The notes under the pieces: model-generated
Seen by the model: only the letters and a program-made list of their open reading frames with translations
Told to the model about the DNA's origin: nothing
Database searches by the model: none
Program-made: the position numbers and the translations under genes
DNA from: Apodospora peruviana
Lineage: Eukaryota; Ascomycota; Sordariomycetes; Sordariales; Lasiosphaeriaceae
Assembly (NCBI GenBank): GCA_033439685.1
Contig: JAUEDM010000002.1
Span: 2,480,001-2,544,000, forward strand
Direction of reading: 5' to 3'
DNA length: 64,000 nucleotides
Part shown: positions 10,532-22,324 of the stretch, in pieces
Numbering within the stretch: position 1 is the first letter of the stretch
Layout: every line of letters starts with the position of its first letter

Positions 10532-13500
10532 ATGGAGGATAATAAGAGCGCCCCTCAGGTCCTTTCAGTCGAGGTTCCCTCCGACAAGGCACAGGTTGAG
10601 GTCCCACAAGTATGAACAGCTCACCAGAAGTCGAGTTCTGTCCCACTCGGGCAAATCTTTGGTCCAATATCCAGTATGCCGACTTTAGTTCTGTACAGGT
10701 AGCCAACTATTCCAATGTCGAATATCTGAAGCTTTCCGAGTCGGAGAACGAGGATGAGGTAGACGAAGACGACGGTGAGTGCTGAATCCCTCGTCTTTTT
10801 TATGTGACCACGACTCCACTGACACAGGTTATTTACCCAGAAGATGAGGCCGAGGTTGTGGCCCAGGAGATACCCTCTCCTCAGCAGGAGAAGAATGGCG
10901 AGCTTCCCAGTGACAAGGATGAAGGGGCCGATGAGGAGCCTGTAGCAGCAGAATCAGCTGTATCGCTAACATCCCCACCGCTCAGTCCGACCGAGGCGGC
11001 TTCTTCTTCCAAGAAGTCTAAGAAGGCTAAGAAGAAGGCCAAGGCCAAGGCTGCCAAGGTAGAAAAGGTCGCTGAGCCTGAACCCGCGCCGGAGCCTGTG
11101 AAGAAGGCAGCAGAGGAGGAGACTTATGGTAAGAAGGACAAGAAGTCCAAGGGCAAGAAGGACAAGAAGAGCAAAGGCAAGGGGTCAAAATCGGCTTCCA
11201 AAGCAGAGTCTTCTGAGACGCCCAAATCTCCCACTATTGAACCCACGGCTGCGGAGAAGAGGGAAGATGAGAAACCGGCCAAGGCTTCACCAGATATCCC
11301 CAGCGAGGAGGCAACCCCGGCGTCTGCAACAACTGAGCCCGAAAATGCACCGGCCTCAGCCAGCGAGGTCGCCGAAGAGATGACTGCGCCAGCACCATCT
11401 GAAACCCAAGAAGCCGAGAAGGAACTAGAGCCTGAGAGCGCGCCAGCTGCAAGAAGTGAGCCTACCGAAGACAGCGTTGCTCCGGCGGCAGTCGAGGAAC
11501 CCAAGGAAGAAGCAACGGAGCCTGCCGCGGCTCCTGAGCCGGAGGCAGAGGCGGGAGTAGAGACCGCGGCGGCACCTAATGATACCCCGGAAGCTGAGAA
11601 GGAGGTTGCGGAGAGTGCACCAGTCGTGGCTAGTGAAGCTGCCGTCGAAGAATCGATAACAGGGCCAGCGGAGGAGATCAAGGCGGAGGAGACCAAGGAA
11701 GTTAAGCCAGACGCTACAGGTGGCGAGACGACGGTTGCAGAAAGCGAGCCAGTTGCCATCGAGGCCGTGGCGGAGGAGCCAGAGACCAAGACGGAGGAGG
11801 CAGCCGCCCCAGCAGACGAAGCCGCCGTCCCAGTTGTCGAGAGCACCCCTGCGCCCGAAGAACCAGCCAAGGCTGAAGCGGAACCGGCGGTAGTTGAGGA
11901 GACTGCCGAAACCACTCCTGCTGCTGAAGAGGCAACCGAGGCCGAGGAAGTACCGATTGTCGTGGCCATGCCAGTCGTCGCTGAAGACTCTGCTGCTCCG
12001 GAGGTCGCAGCAAAGGCTGTGGACGAGACAGCTGTAGTTGAGGAGCCAGCTACGGAACCTACTTCTGCTCCTGAAGCACCAGCTGAGACTGAGGAGGAAC
12101 CAGTGGCAAGCGAACCCACTGCTGAGGCTGAAGCCATCCCCGAGGAGGTATCGAAACCCGAGGACGAGCCGGCGGCCAAGGCTACCGATTCCACCCCTGA
12201 AGAGCCAGTCGAAGCCGAGGAAGAACCTGTCGCCACTGAAACAGCCCCTGCACCCAAAGAGCCAGTCAAGTCAGAGGCTGCGCCCGCTAGCGAAGATACT
12301 GCCGCCCCCGCAGAAGAGCAGCCAGTTAAGGTAGAGACAGCTCCCGAGGCGACTCCTGCCGTGGAGGAAGTATCCAAAACTGAGGATGAGCCTGCTGCTT
12401 CCGATCCCGTTGCCGAAGCTGCGCTTGCTGTTGAGGAGCCCGCGGCCGAGGCTGAGGAGAAGCCTGCTGCTGTTGAGCCTATCACTGAGGAAGCCGCTCC
12501 GGTTACCGAAGAAGCTGGTCCTGTCGAGGAAGCTGGTCCTGTCGAGGAAGCTGGTCCTGTCGAGGAAGCTGGTCCTGTCGAGGAAGCTGGTCCTGTCGAG
12601 GAAGCTGGTCCTGTCGAGGAAGCTGGTCCTGTCGAGGAAGCTGGTCCTGTTGAGGAAGCTGGTCCTGTCAAGGAAGCTGCTCCCGTCACCGAAGAAGATG
12701 CTCCTTTTGAGGAAGCTGCTACTATCGAAGCTATCCCGGTCGAAGAACCGCTACAGTCGGAGGATGCTTCTGCAGCTGTCGAGACGCCCGAGTCTGAAGA
12801 CGCGCCTTCCACCGAGGAGGTGCCTGTTCCCGAAGAGCCGGTAAAAACCGAGGAAGAGTCCACTACTGAAGAGACATCCGTCCCTGCCGAGGCGCCTGAG
12901 GCAGCGACCGAAGCCCCAAAGGTCGAAGAGTCGCCCGCCAAAGAAGATGCTCCTGCTGTGACCGAGGAACCAGCTACGGCCGAAGAGGAGCCTGTGGCCG
13001 AAGTGGCCGCAGATGCAGAAGAGGGGATGAAGACAGAGGAGGAGCCAGCAAAGACCGAAGATGAGCCATATGATGTTGTCGAAGCCGTTCCCGAGACTGC
13101 CGCCATCGCTGAAGAAGCCCCCAAGGCCGAAGAGCCGGCGGAGGCAGCTGAACAAACCACCGCTTCCGAAGAGCCCGCACCAGCACCAACACAGGAGCAA
13201 CCTGAAGAAGCCAAAACTACCAACGAAGAGGCCTCCGCACTTACAGAGGAACCTACTGTTGTGGCGGCTGAGCCGGTAAAGGCTGAAGAAACGCCAGCCC
13301 CAGAGCAGGCCGAGGCTGAGACCAAGGTCGAGGCGCAGCCTGCTGTGGTCGAATCCGCGACCGAGGATGCCCTTACCGCAGAGACGTCCAAGGTTGAGGC
13401 GCCTGTCGACAAAACGCCTGTCGCAACGGAGGATTCGGCTCCCGCTCTAGAAGAGATATCCAAGGCGGTGGAGGAACCGGCTGTGGCCGATCCTGTTAAG

Positions 13501-16500
13501 GACGCTGCACCTACCGCTGAAGAGGCGGTCAAGGCCGATGAGCCAGCCACCACTGCTCCTGCCGCTGAGGAAGTTGTTGCCGATGAGCCAGCTGAGGCTG
13601 AACCAGTCAGTGAAGAGCAAACCACCGATGACGCTCTTCCCAAGGAAGCGCCCGAGGCCGAGAAAGTGCCTGCTGCCGTGGAAGCTCCCATTTTTGAAGA
13701 GACAACTGCGGTTGAGGAGAAGCCGGATGCTTCCGAGCCTATCGTCGAGGTAGCTCCTATTGCTGAAGAAGCTCAGGCCGAGGAGCAGCCCGCAGCCGCA
13801 GAGCCCGAGGCGCCGGCGGCTCTCGAGCAAGCTGCTTCGTCAGACGAGGCACCAAAGGCCGAAGAGACCACAGAGGCCGTCCACGAGCCGGAGTCAGAGA
13901 CCGCTCAGCCTGAACTTGAAGCTGTCGTTGAGGATGTTGTTGCATCCGAAAACACCGAGGTCAAGGAGGAGCCCGCCGTTGAGGAAGAGAAGGCGGAAGC
14001 CGAAGCTGCACCGGTACCAAAGCCAGCTGCCGTCGAGGAGCCTGCTACGAAGGCCCCGGCCGCAGAAGAGGTCGTCGAGGTGCCCGTGGTTGAGGAGTCC
14101 AAGGTTGAGAAGGCAGTTGCTGAGGAATCCGCAACTGTTGAGCCTACCCCTGAACCTGCTCCTGAGCCCGTTGCTGAACCCGTTGCTGAGCCCGTTGCTG
14201 AACCCGTTGCTGAGCCCGTTGCTGAACCCGTTACTGAGCCCGTTGCTGAGCCTACCCCCAAGCCCGCTTCCGAGCCTGCTGCTGAACCTGCTGCTGAGCC
14301 AACCCCTGAGCCCGCTGCTGAGCCCAAAGCTGAGCTGGCCGCGGAACCCGAGGATGAAGCTCCGGTTGCCGAGGAGCCCGTTGTCGAAAAAGCAGCTCCT
14401 GTAGAACCCACGGCTGAGGAACCTGTGGTCGAAGAGCGCGCCTCGGAAGCACCCCAAGAAGCGCCACAGCCGGCTGCTGAAGAGCCTACTGCTGAAGAAG
14501 CTGTCATGGCGGAGCCTGCAGCCAAAACACCAGCTTCTGCGGAGCCAGAGCCCACCGTTGAGACCGTAACTGCCGAAGAGCCTGTTGTTGAGAAGGCACC
14601 AGAGGTTGTCGAAGAGCCTGCTGTGGAGGAGGCGCCTAAGGAGGCGCCAGCTTCTGCGGAAGTCGTCGAGTCTACCGCGCCATTGGAAGAGATCAAGGAA
14701 GTCTCGGCGGAGGAGGCGGAGGAGGCCAAAGACACTGTTGGGCCGATTCCCAGCGAGGAGAAGCCGGCTGAGACAAAGGCTACAGGTGAGGTACTCCCAG
14801 CGTTGCTTGATACCCCCGGAGATGTCGTAGAGGAGGAGGTTTCAGAATGCATTTCAGAACCGAAGGAGAACGTGGACGTGCAAAGCGCTGAGGTCCCTGC
14901 GGGGTCGGGCGTGACTGCAGACTCCGCTCTGGAGACGGCGCAGGACGTGGAGGTTGATGGTGATGTTGTAGGAGCAGCCGACGATCAAAAGCAGGTCTCG
15001 GCGCCGGAAACATCGGCAGAACCGGAGCAGCAGCAGGCTGAGACAACGCCCGCCGACAACGTTCAAGAAGCCCAGCAAGAGGAGACGCCAACCAGCATTT
15101 TCGAGGAAACTGTGGTTGTTCCCGAGTCTCCTGCCGCTATTGAGGAGCCACCGGCACCAGTCACCGAGGATCTGGCAGCGACCGTCCACGAGCCCACCAA
15201 GGCTGAGGAGGAATCAAGCCATGTCGATGACGATGCAGTCATTCCGAATGCAGAGGCCGATGCCGAAGAGACCCCTGCGCCCGTTTCCGAAGAGCCTAAC
15301 GCCGTCGTTAAGCCTGTAGTCGTAGAAACAAAGCTTATCGCCAAGCCGGAGGAGCCTCTTACTACGTCTGAAGACCCTATCAAAACCGACGACGACGAGC
15401 GACCCCTGACCGTCGATGAGGCGGCTGAGACTCCTGTCGTTGAGACTCCTGTCGTTGAGACTCCTGTCGTTGAGACTCCTGTCGTTGAGACTCCTGTCGT
15501 TGAGACTCCTGTCGTTGAGACTCCTGTCGTTGAGACTCCTGTCGTTGAGACTCCTGTCGTTGAGACTCTTGCCGAGGATGCTTCTGTGGTTGAGACTCTT
15601 GCCGAGGATGCTCCTGTGGCTGTGGCTATTGCCGAAGAGACGCCTGTCGCTGAGACTTCTGCGGTCGAGGAGGCTTCTGTCGAAGACGCTCTCCCCGAAG
15701 AGATACCTGCTGCCGAGACTCTTACCGAAAAAGAACCTGTCGCTGAGGCTCCTGTGGTTGAGACTGCTATAGTTGAGATTTCTGTGGTTGAGACTCCTGC
15801 CGTCGAAGAGACTCCTGCTGTCGAAGAGACTACCGTCGAGAAGACTCCTATCAAAGAGACTCCTGTAGTTGAGACTCGTGTCGAAGAGGCTCCCGCCGAG
15901 GAGGATCCTGTTGAAGAGACAGCTCAAGCTGCCGAGCGCGTTGTGGCCGACGAAATGGACGAGTCTGCTGAGACCACCACAACAGACAGCCCCGCTGCTA
16001 TCAACGCTGATACTGTGATGGCTGAGGAGTCCGCCGAGGTCGAAAAGACAATCGAAGAGTCTACTGCGGCTGTTGAGCCAGCAGCCATTGACGATGACTG
16101 GGTTGAGGTTGAGCAGCCGCTTGAGGTTGATGAGGTTCCCAACGTCGAGAAGGCGCCCAGCCAGACTGAACAGTCCGCCGTTGTCGAAGAGTCTCTCACA
16201 GTCCCGGAGACCGAGACCTCGGTCGCTGCTCCGACCGCCGTTGAGGATGAGCTGTTCAAGACCGAAGTGGCTCCCGAGGATGTGGCTCAACCGACCTCTG
16301 CCGACAAAGCGGCAGCTAGCCCTGACGAAGCTGTCGGGGTTGAAGAGACCCCTAACATCGTCCAAGCCATTGTGGACAGAGGGCCTGTCGATGCCAAAAA
16401 GAATCCTACCGAGGCCCTCCACCTAATATCTACCAAGGAGTCAGCCAAGGATGAGGCCCCAGTCTCCGTTGTGGAACCCGTCGCTGCTTCTGAGGAGCCA

Positions 16501-19500
16501 GCTACTGTCACCGAGGCTACTGCGGACATGTCAACCACAGTAGACGAGCCTGCTGCTCAAGAGCATACAGTGGAAGAGCAAGTCCCTGAGAAGCTTGTCA
16601 GTAAAGGCAAGACAGTCGTGGCAGACGAAGTCGAGATTATTGAAACACCAACCGCTCCTGCCCAAGAAGACGGTCCAACAAGCAAGGAGACTGCGGCCCC
16701 CATCGCCGAGCCCGCCGCGACCGAAGAGCCGGTTCTCGCTGAGGAACTGCTAGCTGCAGAAGAACCTGCAGCCGTTGGCGAAAAGCCTATCGTCGTTGAA
16801 AAGGCGGCCGTCGATACCGAGCCTGGTGCTGTTGACAATGAGGCTGCCGCTGAGCCCAAACCCGTCGATGAGCTAGTTGCTGAACAAGAAGCTACGGCTG
16901 AAGCTGTGGTCGATGAGCCCGCGCAGAAATCCAAGCTTGCCGTCGAGCCTGAAGTTCTGGTCCAGCCCGCTGTCGAAGAGGAGCCTGTCGGTATAGTCGA
17001 GCCCTCGACTGTTGAGGAGCTTGCTGACGAAAAGCCCGTTATTGTCGCCGAGTCCGCTCCTGAGGCTGAAGCTGTACCCGAGGCCGTGGTCGCTCCCGAG
17101 CCTGTTACCGAACAGTCCGCTGCTGTCGAAGAATCTGAACCTGTCAAAGAAGCCCCTGCCGCTACCGAGCCCGAGGTTAGCGCAGAGCATGAGGCTATTG
17201 TCGAGCCTGTAACTTCAGCCGAGCCTATTCCTGACGCAGCTCTTGCTGAGCCTGAAGCTGCTGCTGAGCCCGAGATCACTGCTCAAATCGAGACTCCTGC
17301 CGCTAAGGACGAGGTTGAGACTGTGGCTCCCGTTGAGGAACCCGCAGCTGTCACCGATACTGTGGCTGTTGCTGAGGCCGAGTCCGCGATTGAGGAGCCT
17401 ACTGCTACGGAACCGGGTGCTATTGAACCCATTGCTATTACTGAGCCTGAGGCAGCTTCAGTCGAGCCCACGACTGTTGAAGAGCCTGCTGCTATCGAAA
17501 AACCCGAGGTTGTTGCCGAAGTTGAAGCTTCCTCCCCTGCTCCTGTCGAAGAGTTAGCTGCTGTTGAGCGTACAGCCACTCCTGAGCTCGCTCCTATCGA
17601 TTCTGAGATGGCTCCTGCTGTGGAAGAGCCTACTTCCGTCGTCGAGGAAGCCGCTGCTGACAAGGTGTCTGCTCCCATCGTTGAACGTGAACTTGAGGTG
17701 CAGCCCGAGGCGATTTCTGAGCCCGCTGCTGTTTCAGCTGAGGCTACTGCAAACGAAGAGCTTGCTACTCACGCACTTACTTCTGCGGAGGAGCCCGCGG
17801 CTCTTGCAGAGCTCAAGCCTGATGCCGTCAAAGCACATCCTTTCGACAAGTTCTTCAACGACAATGAGCTTGAGGAGGCTCTGAAGCGTGCTGAGACTGA
17901 AGGGCTGGTTAGTACGAAGGAACTTTCCGCCTCAGCAAATGAGTCTCTTCCGGCCAGCCGGGCTACTAAATCCGAGGAGGCCGTTCATGTTGAATCGACA
18001 AAGGTCGTTCCAGAAACGGCCTCTGAGACTGCTAACAAGGAAGTCCTCGAGGAGCCGCAATCCAACGACCCTCCTTCCAGTGACAGCAACTTCGGGGCCA
18101 AGGAGATTGTAATGGCGGGAGTTCTAAGTGCAGTTGGAATTGCTGCTGCCACTGGCTACCAGCTCTCCTCGACCCGCGAGTCTGACACATCAAGGACAGT
18201 AGACCTGCTCGAAAAGTATGCAGCCGAACAGGAGTCCCCCGGATCCGCCCTACTTGAAGCCGAACCCGCGAATAGGTCCATTCCAGGAGAGCCAACCAGA
18301 CCCGGGAGCCCGTCCCAGAAGGTACTCACTGAAGAGGTTAAGTCAGTCTCATCGGCCGACACGGAGCCATTTCAAGTCGTTGACAGGAGCATCCCGCTAT
18401 CCGAATCCTTCCATGTAGTGGATAAGGAGTCACCGGCTGAGGTAGAAGCTGTAAAAATCAAAGAAAAGAAGGAAGCTTCTTCCGAGGGTGGTGAGGAATC
18501 TGTTGCCCAGTTGGTTGTTGTTTCAAATGAAGGATCTCAAACTGACGTCGTCCCTCTCCCCCAAAGGCCAGCAACCCCAACAAGGACCAGGACCCTCCAC
18601 CAGGAAATCAATGCTGAGTTCCGCGTTCCCACACCTGCTGTCGTTCTCCCTGATCTTGACGATCCTCTGGCTAAGAAGATGAGCCGGGTCCGAAGCCTGC
18701 GTCGGCAGCGCAGGAATACCATCAAACAGGCGGAGGAGATGGTAGCCGCAGCCGTGGTCCTTTATGCCGCAGCTGAGGTTCTTAGTCCGCCCGCCAGTCC
18801 GGGCCTGGAAAGCCCAGGACACGGCGTCCTTGGTCCAATTGAAATGCATTCTGAAGGGAAAGGGAAGGGGAAGGAGGTCGAGACGCAGGATGAAGAGGAG
18901 AGGGGCAGAAGGAGGCCGAGGGACAGCGGAGCAGTGCAGGAAGGCGACCTTCTTTATTCTGTTACTGACCACCCAGCAGCAGACGACAAGGCAAGAGACG
19001 CATCGGTACCGGTCCCCGTGCCTGGCACGGTCAAGCCTGATGAGGCTAAAGAAAGCAAAAGCAGCTCGCCCAGGCGTCACAGCCACCATTCTTCGCGCCA
19101 TCATCGCTCACACCGCGACAGCCGAGACGGCCGCGATGGAAGCAAAGAGAGCTCTCGACGCTCGCATCGCCACAGATCCGACAGCCACAAGTCAGCCCCG
19201 TCCGGCGAGGACATCGCCGGCTCGCCCCGTTCACCCAAGAGACAAGACAGCGGGTTCTCGGAGCATACCACCAGCTCCCGCTCTGGCAAACAGCGCACGC
19301 CCGAGGAACAGGCCGCCCACGACAAGCGCAAGGAGGAACGTCGCCTTGCGCGCGAGGCCGAAAAGGCAAAGGAAGCTGCTGCTGCTGCCGCCCCTGTCAC
19401 ACCTACCAAGTCCGACAAGGGCAAGGAGCGGTCGCTGCCCACGGGGTCTTCTCGCGAGCGCTCGTCCGAGCACCACCACCACCGCAGCTCGCGCCGCCAC

Positions 19501-20001
19501 AGCCGTTCGAGCACTTCCGAACCCAAGCTGGAGATGCCATCACCCGCGGCCAGCAAAAGGTTTTTCGACATGAAGAACGGCGAGAGCATAGTCGAGCCAA
19601 CCATTCCTGTCGGTGGCAGCAAAGATACTCTCCCGGCATCGTCGTCAGCCAAGGTCGCGCCGCCAGAACTCAAGCGCTCCAGCACCACACACTCGAGCAA
19701 GCTGCGTCGATCCGAAGATCGGGTCGGCAGCAGTGGTCGTTCGCACAGGCACGACAAGAACAAGGAGTCTGTCGCCTCGGTCGGCAAGTCGCGGGACTCG
19801 ATCCCCTCGGGCTCCAAGACGAAGGAATCGGTGGCTACTGCGACTACTACTACTGGTACTGTTGGTACCGGCAGCAGTGGCGAGGGTGGTGAGTCGTATG
19901 CTCGTCGGTCCAAGAGGCAGGAGCAGCGGGCGAAGGAGAGGGAGGATAAAGAGAAGAAGACGGGTATCAGGGCCGCGATCAAGCGGTTCTTTACCAATTA
20001 A
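10532..20001 (+). CDS. Giant low-complexity Glu/Pro/Ala/Val repeat protein, involucrin-repeat-like
   Basis: The main exon, 10841-20001, is open for 9.1 kb. It is preceded by an exon ending at 10774 (donor GTGAGT; acceptor TTACCCAG restores the frame). Two starts are possible. ATG 10532 uses a 65-nt intron, 10610-10674 (donor GTATGA), giving about 3112 residues. ATG 10612 needs no intron there and gives 3107. The N-terminus has an acidic YLKLSESENEDE segment. Residues from about 60 to 2350 are low-complexity EEP/AEEPV/ETPVV sequence with perfect tandem repeats. A hydrophobic stretch (IVMAGVLSAVGIAAATGYQL) lies near residue 2475. The C-terminal 500 residues are basic, with RRHSHHSSRHHRSHR, RTPEEQAAHDKRKEERRLAR and KRFFDMKNGES, ending KKTGIRAAIKRFFTN. 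That tail resembles fungal 'involucrin repeat' proteins from memory; function is unknown. It is probably largely disordered. Confidence 0.8.
12517..12678 (+). repeat. 18-bp coding tandem repeat, nine units (GPVEEA)
   Basis: Nine consecutive 18-bp units encode GPVEEA; the ninth is GPVKEA. The units are almost identical at DNA level (GGTCCTGTCGAGGAAGCT), with one silent change near the end. This points to recent slippage or unequal exchange. Confidence 0.95.
14158..14254 (+). repeat. 12/24-bp coding repeat (PVAE)
   Basis: Repeated CCCGTTGCTGAG/GAA codons encode PVAE units. GAA and GAG alternate regularly, so the true DNA period is 24 bp over part of the array. One unit reads PVTE. Confidence 0.85.
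15427..15561 (+). repeat. 15-bp coding tandem repeat, nine units (ETPVV)
   Basis: Nine perfect copies of GAGACTCCTGTCGTT encode ETPVV. More divergent ETLAED/VVETP-type units follow. The perfect identity indicates recent expansion. Confidence 0.95.
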
Positions 20002-20763
20002 AAGCACTACTCGACCGACAACAATGCTGTTATGATATGTCAATGATGTTTTCTTGTTTCTCGTCTCGGTTACTTTGGGGAAGGGGCTGTTTTGCTTGAT
20101 GGTGGTGCTGGTGGAGGAGGTCGTGGAGGTGATATGAGAAAAACATGAGGACCGGTAATGCTGTTCATGAATCCTTTTCTGTCTGTCTGTCTCTCTGCTT
20201 GTTATGGGATGGATGTTATGATGCACGCTAGATACATGTACGCGTCATGATGTGAGGAATATTTTGATAGTATTTTCCCTGCTTATGGCTTTTTACGAAT
20301 ATTGTTTGTTGCGATATGAATGAAAGTTGTCTCTCAGCCACGAGCAATTCATTCCACTTATACGGAATGTTACCTCAGTGCCTATACACGAATTTATTTT
20401 CGGGGGTTGTTGGTAGTGGGATATACTGAAGGGTTGTCGACTAAATTGTGTGTGCTGATATTTCAAGTGACGATTTTTATTTTGATATCGTTGTTGCTGC
20501 CAGGGAATTATCTCCTCCGCCGTTAAGACAGATAGATATATTCATAAAACTGCTGACAGAACGAATAAGGTTACTTCCGGCTCTCGACAAGCTATGACAA
20601 CAAAATAACTACCTTAACTTGTAGGTCCTTCCGCCCCGAAATGCATGTTCATGAGTATTATTATCTGTAAAGAAAGCTACCGATAAAAAAAAGAGAAGTA
20701 AAAAACTCGATGGATCCCCAACAAGACGGAAGTGCAACCAAGCACAGAAGTGGAGAAAAAAAG

Positions 20764-20771
20764 AAAAAAAA
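20764..20771 (-). terminator. Candidate Pol III terminator of the tRNA
   Basis: On the minus strand an uninterrupted run of eight T lies 48 nt beyond the 3' end of the tRNA, and a second T run follows at once. It is the first T stretch downstream long enough to stop RNA polymerase III. Confidence 0.4.
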
Positions 20772-20818
20772 GGTTATGATCTGTCTCACCTTCTTTCCTG
20801 TCAAGAAGGATATCAAGT

Positions 20819-20935
20819 TGCCCCCACACGGGATTGAACCGTGGACCTCGTCATGTCGCAAACAGTTGTCCCTTTTCTGCAAGAAGCAGCAGGAAGCGAT
20901 ACGAGTGACGCGCTCTACCACTGAGCTATACGGGC
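20819..20935 (-). tRNA. tRNA-Thr (anticodon CGU) with a 45-nt intron
   Basis: The 117-nt gene folds as a cloverleaf. The acceptor strand is GCCCGTA, followed by U8 A9, D-arm GCTC/GAGC, anticodon stem CGTCA/TGACG, and loop CTCGTA interrupted after position 37 by the intron. The T-arm is CACGG TTCAATC CCGTG, the 3' acceptor strand TGGGGGC, then discriminator A. The anticodon CGU reads the Thr codon ACG. The intron sits at the canonical 37/38 site and removal leaves 72 nt. The acceptor stem is imperfect: position 5 faces a G-G mismatch and position 6 is U-G. The rest is well paired, so the gene may function, but the stem looks weakened. Confidence 0.85.
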
Positions 20936-21772
20936 GTTGTTGTTACTTTGTTAGATGCCTATGGAGACCGGTTCGGTGGGTTAGGAATGGATTCGGCTTG
21001 TTGATCGCCTCCACTTAGATTATGGACTCCAGTCCGTCTTATTACGGACGCCGGACGGTAATGAACTCCACTCTTCTTGGTTTCAACTGTGGTTTGAATT
21101 CTGAATTTGTGGTTAAGAAAGAGTAGATGAGAAAACTTGTCCTGTTAATAATAGTTTAGCCCTTTGCCACCGTCCGACGGATGGGTGAGCTGGCTGTATC
21201 AAGAAGAGGGAATTATATTGTTGATACTGAGATCGACGTGGGGTGGATTGTCTGGGAAAGCAATCTACAATATGAGTGAGTGTATATTGTAAACCTATCT
21301 ATATGTTTCTTTTCTCTGTTTCCTTATATCCATCCTAGTAACCTAAACTCCAAAACGCCCCTTGTACCTATTTCTAGACCGGGAGACCTCCTGTCCACCC
21401 CTTAAGTTAGTAAACATGCAAAACAATACTAAAGAAACTGCAATGCCAAAATGCCAGGGGGCAAAAAGCAAAGCGAGACGCCAGAGTAAACCCAGATCAT
21501 AAAAAGATCAAACAAGCCAAGCCAAGCATAACCAACGTCAGATCCGATCCGTAATGTTACCCGTGTTCAGTCCGAGTCCATGCCATCAATCACACGATAA
21601 ACCTGACCTACCAAGTACCAGGAGGCCTTTCCGCCATGGCCCTTGCGTCGTTTCCAGCTCTTCGAGCCAGCGCAGGGTCATTGCTGCGTTGCATCTCGGC
21701 GTCATACGCCCTATCGTAGGCCCTCTGGAGCCTGCGTGGCCGCTGCTGCCTGATGGTGTCGACACCGGCCGC
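20936..21772. other. Spacer, no gene seen
   Basis: The region between the tRNA and the Gly-rich ORF is AT-richer than average. No recognisable gene is present. Confidence 0.5.
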
Positions 21773-22264
21773 TTAGTTGTCGAAGGGCCGCTGCTCCCGG
21801 CCTCCGGGGCCACCGCCGTTTCTCCGGTCCCTGCTCCGGTCCCTAGACTGCGACCGTCGCTCACCCTGTGGTAAAAGACTCCGCGCTCGCCGCTGCGTCT
21901 CCATGGCCAGCTGGGGCCTGGAGCGCGGGGGCGGGACCATGGGCCCCACGACCGCCTGGTTCGTGCCGCGTATCGGGACCTGCTGCCAGCCGGGCGGAAT
22001 CGCGGCCTGGGCCTGTCTAGACTGTTCTAGCCGCCGCTCGTGCGCCTCCGTGCGGGCACGTTGAAGCTGGATACGACTTACGTCCTCCCACTCCGCGTCG
22101 GTACGGGGCGGATCAGCGTAGTAGTCTCGGGTGCGAGGTGGCGGCCCTCCTCCGCCGCCGCCGATATAGGATCCATCGCCGCCATAATATCCACCGCCGC
22201 CGTAAGATATGCTGTACGAGACTGGTTGTATCTGTTGTGGTGGAGTTGTGGGCGGGCGCGACAA
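21773..22264 (-). CDS. Gly- and Arg-rich hypothetical protein, 5' end unresolved
   Basis: A minus-strand frame of about 163 codons has protein-like composition: a Gly/Tyr-rich N-terminal part (GGGGYYGGDGSYIGGGGGG), then TRDYYADPPRTDAEWEDVSR. After that come a charged helix (LQRARTEAHERRLEQSRQAQ), PPGWQQVPIRGTN and an RS/RD-rich tail. The frame has no ATG before residue 110; it opens at a TTG and runs back to a stop near 22325. If real, the start lies in an upstream exon I could not place. A possible first exon with an ATG lies near 22983, but the link is speculative. I do not recognise the family. Confidence 0.4.
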   Translation of the reverse strand: MSRPPTTPPQQIQPVSYSISYGGGGYYGGDGSYIGGGGGGPPPRTRDYYADPPRTDAEWEDVSRIQLQRARTEAHERRLEQSRQAQAAIPPGWQQVPIRGTNQAVVGPMVPPPRSRPQLAMETQRRARSLLPQGERRSQSRDRSRDRRNGGGPGGREQRPFDN

Positions 22265-22285
22265 GATGTAGATCGGCTGTGGTTT

Positions 22286-22314
22286 TGTGTGTGCGTGTGT
22301 GTGTGTATGTGTAA
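22286..22314. repeat. GT microsatellite
   Basis: An imperfect (GT)n tract with scattered C and A interruptions lies just upstream of the Gly-rich ORF. Confidence 0.7.
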
Positions 22315-22324
22315 TGTATAATCA

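Noticed and set aside
11124..13691. 855-codon open frame on the minus strand opposite the giant gene, plus several shorter ones
   Set aside because: It is a shadow of the GAG/GCC/GTC-rich low-complexity coding strand; its product is an A/S/G/T polymer and repeats the same arrays in reverse.
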